From Bacillus zhangzhouensis (GTDB taxonomy: Bacteria > Bacillota > Bacilli > Bacillales > Bacillaceae), in contig NZ_JOTP01000003.1 in assembly GCF_000715205.1 (NCBI RefSeq), forward strand, positions 1 to 64,000: 64,000 nt of DNA, given 5' to 3'. Position 1 is the first letter of the stretch. Each line of letters starts with the position of its first letter. The notes beneath the pieces were generated by a model. The model made no database searches, was not told the origin of the DNA, and saw nothing but the letters and a program-made list of their open reading frames with translations. This document shows, piece after piece, positions 57,740-64,000 of this stretch. A program made the position numbers and the translations under genes.

Positions 57740-58286
57740 AGCGAAATGAATGAAACATAGGGAAGAGCACACGTTTCTTTTTGATCTTAGGAGGTGCGAT
57801 TTCCTGCTCTTCTACTACTTGTGACGGCTTTTTAACTGTCGCGGCGAGGCGTTCAAATTTTGTGGTTAATTCTTCAATTTCTCTACGATGCTGGAGCAGC
57901 TGATAGGACACACCTTCATCTGCTTTTTTAGCCAGTTTCCGTTCAAGCTCTTGTAAACGCTCTTCAACATCATGGACGTGTGATTGCTGCTGAATGAGCT
58001 GCTTCACTTGTTCTTCTAATGCTTCCATCCTTTGTGTAGAGACGTCAGTTTCGACAGCAGGTGCTAATTGACGAACGGTTTCCTTATGAATGGGCAGTTG
58101 AATGTCTTGGAGGATCACACCTTCATTCATTTGGTGTTTGACCTCTTTGAGCAGCTGCACAATATCTTCATGAAAATCATAATGTCCAAGTTCATTTCGG
58201 GCGACAGGGATGTTGAGCTGTTTGACCCAACGCTGAATCGTTTTTGAAGAGACGCCAATTTCCTTTGCAACCTCATTTGTATTCAA
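57738..58286 (-). CDS. racA: Chromosome-anchoring protein RacA
   Basis: 182 residues from TTG 58286, which is 9 bases from GGGAGG and matches the B. subtilis start (LNTNEVAKEIGVSSKTIQRW); TTG 58310 lies before that ribosome binding site. MerR-like HTH (1-60), then a coiled coil (about 85-155) and a basic C-terminus. Ties the origin region to the cell pole in sporulation. Ends next to the repeat element. Confidence 0.9.
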   Translation of the reverse strand: MNTNEVAKEIGVSSKTIQRWVKQLNIPVARNELGHYDFHEDIVQLLKEVKHQMNEGVILQDIQLPIHKETVRQLAPAVETDVSTQRMEALEEQVKQLIQQQSHVHDVEERLQELERKLAKKADEGVSYQLLQHRREIEELTTKFERLAATVKKPSQVVEEQEIAPPKIKKKRVLFPMFHSFR

Positions 58287-58496
58287 ACCAAATGCCCTCC
58301 CTTTTTTCAATTACAAGTACCATTCTCTTCAAGGAGCCCCTGTTCCTTCACGTTAGACAAAACAAGTAACCAATCGTCAAAGATCGTGTTTTCTAGCGGA
58401 AAATTGCAGAAAATCAATTGTTTTGGAAATTTTTTTGACTGTCATACCCCGCTATACTATAATTAGACTGTTACGCACAAAACAGAGGTGAAGACC

Positions 58497-59564
58497 ATGT
58501 TAGACCGTTTAAAATCAATTGAAGAACGCTATGAAAAGCTAAATGAATATTTAAGTGATCCTGAAGTGGTAAACGACCCTAAGAAGCTTCGTGAATATTC
58601 GAAGGAACAATCTGATATTCAAGAAACTGTTGAGGTATATAGACAATATCGTGCAGCGTACGACCAGCTGAGTGATGCGAAAGCCATGCTGGAAGAGAAG
58701 CTGGATGCGGAGATGCGCGACATGGTCAAAGAAGAAATTTCAGAGCTCACAGAGGAAACGGAACGTTTAGAAGACGAGCTGAAAATCTTGCTGATTCCGA
58801 AAGATCCAAATGACAACAAGAACGTTATTGTGGAGGTTCGCGGTGCAGCGGGCGGAGAAGAGGCTGCTCTTTTTGCAGGAAACCTTTACCGTATGTACAG
58901 TCGTTATGCTGAAATGCAAGGCTGGAAAACGGAAGTCATGGAAGCAAGTGTCACTGGCACAGGCGGTTATAAAGAAATCATCTTTATGATCAGCGGTAAA
59001 GGCGCATATTCTAAATTAAAATTTGAAAATGGCGCACACCGCGTGCAGCGTGTTCCTGAAACTGAATCAGGCGGACGGATTCATACATCAACTGCGACAG
59101 TCGCGGTATTACCTGAGGCTGAAGAAGTTGAAATTGATATCCATGAAAAAGACATCCGTGTAGATACTTTCACATCAAGCGGACCTGGCGGACAGAGTGT
59201 AAACACGACCATGTCTGCTGTTCGATTAACTCACCTGCCAACAGGAGTCGTTGTATCCTGTCAGGATGAGAAATCACAAATCAAAAACAAAGAAAAAGCA
59301 ATGAAAGTATTACGTGCGAGAATTTATGATAAATTCCAGCGTGAAGCACAGGCTGAATATGATCAAACGCGTAAATCTGCTGTTGGAACAGGGGATCGTT
59401 CAGAGCGTATCCGTACGTACAACTTCCCACAAAACCGTGTAACAGACCACCGCATCGGATTGACGATTCAAAAGCTTGATCAAATTTTAGAAGGAAAACT
59501 TGACGAGGTCATTGATGCATTAATTATGGAAGACCAAGCAAGGAAGCTTCAAAATGCAAAATAA
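58497..59564 (+). CDS. prfA: Peptide chain release factor 1
   Basis: 355 residues. Codon-recognition segment near [15 protein letters not shown] (domain with the PxT-type loop) and the GGQ motif in [16 protein letters not shown]. Releases peptides at UAA/UAG. Start ATG 58497 after GAGGTG. Overlaps prmC by 11 bases. Confidence 0.97.
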   Translation: MLDRLKSIEERYEKLNEYLSDPEVVNDPKKLREYSKEQSDIQETVEVYRQYRAAYDQLSDAKAMLEEKLDAEMRDMVKEEISELTEETERLEDELKILLIPKDPNDNKNVIVEVRGAAGGEEAALFAGNLYRMYSRYAEMQGWKTEVMEASVTGTGGYKEIIFMISGKGAYSKLKFENGAHRVQRVPETESGGRIHTSTATVAVLPEAEEVEIDIHEKDIRVDTFTSSGPGGQSVNTTMSAVRLTHLPTGVVVSCQDEKSQIKNKEKAMKVLRARIYDKFQREAQAEYDQTRKSAVGTGDRSERIRTYNFPQNRVTDHRIGLTIQKLDQILEGKLDEVIDALIMEDQARKLQNAK

Positions 59565-60438
59565 TCAACGAACAATCTTTGAAGCCCTTAAATGGGCTTC
59601 TTCTTTGTTAACGGAAGCCGGTAGAGACCAAAATGCAGCAGAGCTTCTTCTGATGCATGTACTAGGATGGAGCAGAAGTGAACTTCTTGCGCGTTTTCAT
59701 GACCCACTGCCAGAAGAGAAAGATCGACTGTTCAGCGAGTTTGTCACACAGCACAAACTTGGAGTGCCTGTGCAGCATTTAACAGGTATTGAATTCTTCT
59801 ATGGTCGTCCCTTCGAGGTGAATAAACATGTGCTCATTCCTCGTCCTGAAACGGAAGAAGTCGTACTAGCGGCGTTGAATATGACGGGTGACGTCTTTCC
59901 GCACGATCAGACGCTCAAAGCAGTTGATGTTGGCACAGGAAGCGGGGCAATCGCCATTACGTTAGCTCTTGAAAAGGAATCTCTATCTGTCACAGCGACT
60001 GATATCTCACTTGATGCACTTGCAGTAGCGAAGCGGAATCAACAAGCGCTTGGTGCAGACGTTCATTTTTTACATGGAGATTTACTTGAACCAGTCATAG
60101 CTCAAGGCATCAAAGTGGATTTGTTTATTTCCAATCCACCCTATATTGCGGTAGAAGAAATGGATAGCCTATCAGAGGTTGTCACAAAGCATGAGCCAGT
60201 CCATGCGCTGACTGATGGACGTGACGGTCTGTGGTTTTACCAGAGGCTCGTTCGAGATCTCCACAACGTACTGAGCGAGCAAGCGGTGGTCGTCTTTGAA
60301 ATTGGACACACCCAAGCGCAAGATGTAAAAGCGCTTCTCATGCAGTCATTCCCTGCGGCTGATGTTCGCATCGTTAAGGATATTAACGAGAAGGACCGAG
60401 CTGTTTGCGCACACATTCAAAACGAAAAGTCCGGCTGA
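59554..60438 (+). CDS. prmC: Release-factor glutamine methyltransferase PrmC
   Basis: 294 residues. Helical N-domain, then SAM-dependent methylase: [17 protein letters not shown] and the NPPY motif in FISNPPYIA. Methylates the Gln of the GGQ motif of RF1/RF2. ATG 59554 lies inside the end of prfA with AAGGAAG, so translation is coupled. Confidence 0.95.
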   Translation: MQNNQRTIFEALKWASSLLTEAGRDQNAAELLLMHVLGWSRSELLARFHDPLPEEKDRLFSEFVTQHKLGVPVQHLTGIEFFYGRPFEVNKHVLIPRPETEEVVLAALNMTGDVFPHDQTLKAVDVGTGSGAIAITLALEKESLSVTATDISLDALAVAKRNQQALGADVHFLHGDLLEPVIAQGIKVDLFISNPPYIAVEEMDSLSEVVTKHEPVHALTDGRDGLWFYQRLVRDLHNVLSEQAVVVFEIGHTQAQDVKALLMQSFPAADVRIVKDINEKDRAVCAHIQNEKSG

Positions 60439-60456
60439 ATAAAGTCGGACTATTTT
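60427..60456 (+). terminator. Terminator at the end of prmC
   Basis: Stem AGTCCG/CGGACT overlapping the stop codon, then ATTTTATTA. Weak T-run. Confidence 0.5.
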
Positions 60457-60562
60457 ATTATGTAAAGATGAAACTTATGGTAAAAGAGAAACGTATATAT
60501 AAAAGAATGAACATTCTGATCATGATTTTTTTACATAAATTTGTTTTGAAGGAGCGAATGGT

Positions 60563-61060
60563 GTGAACAGAAGGTATGCGATGGTGTTGGTCATCGTCAG
60601 TGTACTATTGATTGTGAGTGCTTGCGGTAAACCGAGCTTTAAAAAAGAGGCAGCAGCATTTGGAGAAAGCTATAAAAAAGCACAATACACAGTGAATCGA
60701 ACGGATGACCTATCTGACATGAAGGAGAAGTTGAAGTCTTATTTAACCGAGCATGAATATCAAGAATATACACAAGACAGCATGTTTCCAAGTGTATTAG
60801 AAGCAGCCAAGGATCAAGATTGTCAAATTAAGCTGAAAAAAATTACGTTTACGCCTTCAGATGAAAGCGATGACAGAATTGAATTTGACTATGAAATGAT
60901 CATTCAATTTATTGATCAAAAAGGAAAGGTCAAAAAAGAAATCGAGAAAAAGGGGGCAATGACTGTCATCAAAACAGAAGCAGGTTTAAAAATCAGCCGT
61001 GATTGGGATGGAAGACTGTACCCTTCTGACTACCAATCCTCAGTCCAAAGTCGTTCTTAA
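60563..61060 (+). CDS. Putative lipoprotein
   Basis: 165 residues. Type II signal peptide: MNRRYAMVLVIVSVLLIVSA then Cys 21 (lipobox VSAC). The mature part is charged and soluble, KLKKITFTPSDESDDRIEFD being one recognisable beta segment. Occupies the place of B. subtilis ywkF, but I cannot confirm homology. GTG 60563 after AAGGAG. Confidence 0.75.
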   Translation: MNRRYAMVLVIVSVLLIVSACGKPSFKKEAAAFGESYKKAQYTVNRTDDLSDMKEKLKSYLTEHEYQEYTQDSMFPSVLEAAKDQDCQIKLKKITFTPSDESDDRIEFDYEMIIQFIDQKGKVKKEIEKKGAMTVIKTEAGLKISRDWDGRLYPSDYQSSVQSRS

Positions 61061-61077
61061 TTTGAACGGCTTTTTTT
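61048..61077 (+). terminator. Terminator after the lipoprotein gene
   Basis: Stem AGTCGTTC/GAACGGCT (one G-U), then TTTTTTT; the stem begins before the stop codon. Confidence 0.8.
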
Positions 61078-61115
61078 GATTTGACTCATAATCTATTAAA
61101 AACATCATGTTTGCT

Positions 61116-61145
61116 GTTTAAGAGATGAGTTTCCTGGACACAATG
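61116..61145 (+). promoter_or_regulatory. SigF promoter of spoIIR
   Basis: GTTTA, a 15-bp spacer, then GGACACAATG: full match to GYWTA-N15-GGNNANAHTR. spoIIR is the key SigF-dependent signalling gene in B. subtilis. Confidence 0.85.
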
Positions 61146-61180
61146 TTTGTAGCGAAGAGAAAAAGTGGGGGGAACACATC

Positions 61181-61837
61181 ATGTTCAAAAGTAAAATGAT
61201 GATTTGTCTTTATATGTTTCTATTATTATGCGGTGCTTTTGCAAACCTTGGCCGGGAGGAGACGGCGGCTGCTTCTGCAAACCAGCCTGTCGTGATACCG
61301 GATGAAGCGATTCGATTACGAATTTTAGCGAATAGTGATCGTTCAGCGGATCAGGATGTGAAAAGAAGCATTCGAGATGAGGTCAATGCCAATATGACGG
61401 AGTGGGTCAAAGACCTGACATCCATTGAAGAAGCAAGACGTGTCATTCGGTCAAAGCTGCCAGAAATCAATCGTATGGCCAAAGCAAAGTTGAAAGAACA
61501 ACACATTGATCAATCCGTGTCGGTCAGTTTTCAAAAAGCCTCTTTTCCAACAAAGCTATATGGAAATTTTGTCTATCCTGCTGGAAAATATGAAGCCATT
61601 TTAATTACGCTTGGAGAAGGGGACGGAGCCAATTGGTGGTGTGTGTTATTCCCGCCTCTCTGCTTTATCGACTTTTCAAATGGAGAAGCCATTGCCTCGC
61701 CAGAAGGGAATGATGAAGACCAAGTGACAGCGCAGCAAACAGGTGAGTCCGTCAATGAAGTGGTGAAAGAAGAGGAAGAAGAGACTGGAGAAGTGAAATT
61801 CTTTCTGTTCGAATGGGTCTCTAGTCTTTTCTCTTAA
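61181..61837 (+). CDS. spoIIR: Stage II sporulation protein R
   Basis: 218 residues. Signal peptide (MFKSKMMICLYMFLLLCGAF), then IRLRILANSDRSADQDVKRS and NWWCVLFPPLCFID, the family signature. Made in the forespore and exported to trigger SpoIIGA to process pro-SigE in the mother cell. A long acidic C-terminal segment (about 170-205) precedes FFLFEWVSSLF. GGGGGG-type ribosome binding site. Confidence 0.95.
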   Translation: MFKSKMMICLYMFLLLCGAFANLGREETAAASANQPVVIPDEAIRLRILANSDRSADQDVKRSIRDEVNANMTEWVKDLTSIEEARRVIRSKLPEINRMAKAKLKEQHIDQSVSVSFQKASFPTKLYGNFVYPAGKYEAILITLGEGDGANWWCVLFPPLCFIDFSNGEAIASPEGNDEDQVTAQQTGESVNEVVKEEEEETGEVKFFLFEWVSSLFS

Positions 61838-61900
61838 AAAAGGTATAAAACTGTTTTTGCCTCATAGAGTTGAAGTAAGAGATCAAAAAGAGGTGAAAGC

Positions 61901-62344
61901 ATGTATTATCAATTGAGGATAGCCACAGAAGAAGATGCTCCTACTATTAATGCTTTTCTTGAAAAGGGACAAGCGAAAGGTGGAGTAACGATTGCAGAGT
62001 GTACCACATTTGTTGTCATGGAAGATGCGAATGGACAGCTGGCAGGCTGTTTAGGTCTTGAACAGCTTAATGAACAAGAGGGATTGCTGCGGTCACTTGT
62101 CATTTCAGATAAACTCGGTCAGGGGCACATTGTTTCTTTGTTCCAAAGTGTTCAAACACTGGGAGAAAAAAAAGGTGTGGATACTTTTTATGTCGTAGCA
62201 AACCATTCAGCCTCACATGACTTTTTAGCATTAATGGGATTCACGCCTTTAAAGGATATTCCGGATAGCGTGTGGGTATCTGCGCATGCAAAAGAGTCAT
62301 TGGACAAAGAACAGGCCGTGGTGCTGCAAAAAAAGAGCAGTTAA
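61901..62344 (+). CDS. ywlB: GNAT-type acetyltransferase YwlB
   Basis: 147 residues. RIATEEDAPTINAFLEKG start, LLRSLVISDKLGQGHIVSLF in the place of the acetyl-CoA loop and YVVANHSASHDFLALMGF near the end are GNAT features. Substrate unknown; family resembles ArgA-like acetyltransferases. AGAGGTG precedes ATG 61901. Confidence 0.85.
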   Translation: MYYQLRIATEEDAPTINAFLEKGQAKGGVTIAECTTFVVMEDANGQLAGCLGLEQLNEQEGLLRSLVISDKLGQGHIVSLFQSVQTLGEKKGVDTFYVVANHSASHDFLALMGFTPLKDIPDSVWVSAHAKESLDKEQAVVLQKKSS

Positions 62345-62360
62345 TCACAAAACACTGGAC

Positions 62361-62877
62361 TTATTCACATACTTATCCACTGTTAAACAAGCGTTATCCA
62401 CAAATTGTGGACAACGCTTGTTTTATTTAGCATCATCTTTTATACTTTCAAAAGGATAATTGAGATATATCAACAGTTTTATCTTTTTTAAAAGGAGTTT
62501 GTATGATGTTAAATACAAAAAGATGGTCTGTGGATTTAGAAAAGGATTTATCCACATACTATCCACAAATTGAACAGGCTGCCCTTCTGTTGCAGCAAAA
62601 CGAAGTGGTCGCTTTCCCGACAGAGACCGTTTATGGACTAGGGGCAAATGCGAAAGAGACAGAGGCCGTCATGAAAATTTATGAAGCGAAAGGACGTCCA
62701 AGTGATAATCCGTTGATTGTTCACATTGCGGAGGTTCAGCAGCTTCATGAATTTGCACAAATAGAAAACGAAAAAGCGAAGGCGCTAATGGATGCCTTTT
62801 GGCCGGGTGCCTTAACCATTGTCCTTCCGTGTAAACTGGGCACTTTATCAAAGCAGGTCACAGCTGGCCTATCCACA
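62361..62877 (+). promoter_or_regulatory. DnaA-box cluster at ywlC
   Basis: Boxes fitting TTATNCACA with at most one change: TTATTCACA 62361, TTATCCACT 62373, TTATCCACA 62394, reverse TTGTCCACA 62406-62414, TTATCCACA 62548, CTATCCACA 62559 and CTATCCACA 62869. The ywlC region is one of the known DnaA-binding clusters outside oriC in B. subtilis, where such sites titrate or locally use DnaA. Confidence 0.8.
62385..62427 (+). terminator. Terminator of ywlB built from DnaA boxes
   Basis: Stem AAACAAGCGTT(A)TCCACA pairs with TGTGGA(C)AACGCTTGTTT around AAT, followed by TATTTAG. Two DnaA boxes form the upper stem. Confidence 0.7.
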
Positions 62878-63558
62878 GTTGGCGTGAGAATGCCTGATCA
62901 TCCCATTGCGCTTGAGCTCATCCGAGCAGCTGGTCTGCCAATTGCCGCACCAAGCGCCAATCGCTCAGGGAAACCATCACCGACACTGGCTGACCATGTA
63001 GCGAGTGATCTCGATGGAAGAATTGCAGGGATTGTCGATGGTGGTTCTACTGGTATTGGTGTTGAGTCAACGGTTGTATCCTGTGTAGATGAAACTCCAG
63101 TGATTTTAAGGCCGGGCGGTATCACAAAAGAAGCGTTAGAAGAAGTAGTCGGTGCAGTCAGCATCGATCCAGGGCTAACGAAAAAGGACGAGGCACCAGT
63201 ATCGCCAGGGATGAAATACACACATTATGCACCTGAAGCACATATGTATATCTTTCATGGAAGTGATGAAGAGATGCAGCGTCACATTCAGAAGTATCAG
63301 GCTGAGGGGCAAAAAGTCGGTGTACTGACAACAGAAGAAAAGAAATCGTTGTTTACGGCAGATGTTGTGTACAGCTGTGGATGGAGAGAGAAGCCTGAAA
63401 CTGTTGCTGCAAACCTATATCGTGTGCTGAGACAATTTGATGAGACGGATGTAGACTTGATCATTTCAGAAGCCTTTTCAGAGCAGGGGGTTGGTTCTGC
63501 GATTATGAACCGTCTGCAAAAAGCGGCAGGAGGGCGTACACTCTCTTCTTTCAAATAG
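62506..63558 (+). CDS. ywlC: L-threonylcarbamoyladenylate synthase (Sua5/YwlC)
   Basis: 350 residues. YrdC domain (VAFPTETVYGLGANA, KGRPSDNPLIVHI, APSANRSGKPSPT) plus the C-terminal Sua5 domain after a linker (SPGMKYTHYAPEA). Makes threonylcarbamoyl-AMP for t6A37 of ANN-decoding tRNAs. ATG 62506 or 62503 after AAAAGGAG. Its 5' part lies in the DnaA-box cluster. Confidence 0.95.
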   Translation: MLNTKRWSVDLEKDLSTYYPQIEQAALLLQQNEVVAFPTETVYGLGANAKETEAVMKIYEAKGRPSDNPLIVHIAEVQQLHEFAQIENEKAKALMDAFWPGALTIVLPCKLGTLSKQVTAGLSTVGVRMPDHPIALELIRAAGLPIAAPSANRSGKPSPTLADHVASDLDGRIAGIVDGGSTGIGVESTVVSCVDETPVILRPGGITKEALEEVVGAVSIDPGLTKKDEAPVSPGMKYTHYAPEAHMYIFHGSDEEMQRHIQKYQAEGQKVGVLTTEEKKSLFTADVVYSCGWREKPETVAANLYRVLRQFDETDVDLIISEAFSEQGVGSAIMNRLQKAAGGRTLSSFK

Positions 63559-63618
63559 TTCTAACCTTCCTTGGACAAACATAGGTTAAAGGAGAATGCG
63601 TGTCCAAGGGGGATTTAC

Positions 63619-64000
63619 ATGAATGAACTAGCTGGCGAATTGCTGACACTCAGTATCATGGCTTTTGCGCTTGGGATGGATGCCTTTTCGGTTGGACTTG
63701 GCATGGGGATGATTCAACTGAGGTTCCGTCAGATCATTTATATTGGACTTGTCATTGGGATATTTCATATGTTTATGCCTCTTTTTGGCATGCTGACAGG
63801 TCAGCTCTTATCTGGTTGGCTCGGTCTCCTTGCAACCTATATCGGAGGGGCGCTGCTTATCGTGCTGGGGCTGCAAATGATCATTGCGTCTATCCGAAAA
63901 GAGGATAAACCATTTATCGCACCTGTTGGTACTGGTCTCGTTCTTTTTGCGACAAGTGTGAGCTTAGACAGTTTCTCCGTTGGTTTAAGCCTGGGGATTT
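63619..64000 (+). CDS. mntP: Putative manganese efflux pump MntP (YwlD), partial
   Basis: The first 127 codons are present; the gene runs past the window end. Four membrane helices seen, with the repeated Asp motif: [15 protein letters not shown] and [15 protein letters not shown], typical of MntP. Exports Mn(II). AAGGGGGA precedes ATG 63619. The 60-base gap to ywlC has no room for a yybP-ykoY riboswitch. Confidence 0.93.
   Translation, partial: MNELAGELLTLSIMAFALGMDAFSVGLGMGMIQLRFRQIIYIGLVIGIFHMFMPLFGMLTGQLLSGWLGLLATYIGGALLIVLGLQMIIASIRKEDKPFIAPVGTGLVLFATSVSLDSFSVGLSLGI

Noticed and set aside
63559-63618. Manganese (yybP-ykoY) riboswitch before mntP
   Set aside because: Only 60 bases are available and the required conserved loops are absent.

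Overview
The window is chromosomal DNA of a Bacillus of the B. pumilus group (B. pumilus, safensis or altitudinis type). The protein sequences, and an order that runs closely parallel to the B. subtilis ywf-ywg-ywh-ywi-ywj-ywk-ywl region, point there. So does a metzincin protease of the B. intermedius/pumilus type. No rRNA, tRNA, CRISPR array or complete prophage was seen.

Layout. 1-2.3 kb: an MFS transporter gene cut off by a small repeat element, then hemQ and pta. 2.3-10.3 kb: an accessory block between pta and lipL, which I recall as neighbours in B. subtilis. It holds an RpiR-type regulator with a catabolic operon (RraA-like protein, NAD-dependent dehydrogenase, TRAP-like permease), then the remains of an LXG polymorphic-toxin locus with several immunity-like genes. 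10.4-27 kb: lipL, a frameshifted TPR gene, a cellulose-synthase-like glycosyltransferase with two PilZ-like domains, rsfA, ywfO, ywgA, a secreted protease, ywhBCD, pbpG, speEB, ywiB and argS. 27.2-27.4 kb: two tandem genes for the same 21-residue amphipathic peptide. 27.5-36 kb: two LD-carboxypeptidase-like genes, two cardiolipin synthases, a Fur-controlled ABC transporter, an HPr-like gene and uvsE. 36-43 kb: a fatty-acid beta-oxidation operon (fadF-mmgA-mmgB-mmgC-acdA) with a FadR-type site and a perfect cre. 43-64 kb: conserved core genes: rpoE, pyrG, ywjG, spo0F, fbaA, tal, murAB, glpX, rho, rpmE, tdk, maeA, ywkB, racA, prfA, prmC, spoIIR, ywlB, ywlC and mntP (cut by the window end).

How the genes work together. 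Carbon-flow control recurs: cre sites precede pta, the RraA operon and mmgA, and fbaA, tal, glpX and maeA supply central metabolism. Sporulation genes are scattered through the core (rsfA, pbpG, spo0F, racA, spoIIR), and SigF- or SigH-type promoters are readable for three of them.

Most unusual features: (1) a short non-coding element of about 140-175 bp with terminal inverted repeats, in three copies. Two copies are each bracketed by a 22-bp direct repeat consisting of a terminator hairpin, and the third truncates the MFS gene. (2) The tandem peptide genes, which differ at eight synonymous positions and no nonsynonymous one. (3) A perfect 22-bp palindrome at the start site of the RraA operon. 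(4) A Fur box centred in a 15-bp-arm inverted repeat. (5) A DnaA-box cluster at ywlC that overlaps a terminator. Several pseudogenes carry frameshifts in or beside homopolymer runs, so they may be decay or assembly error.
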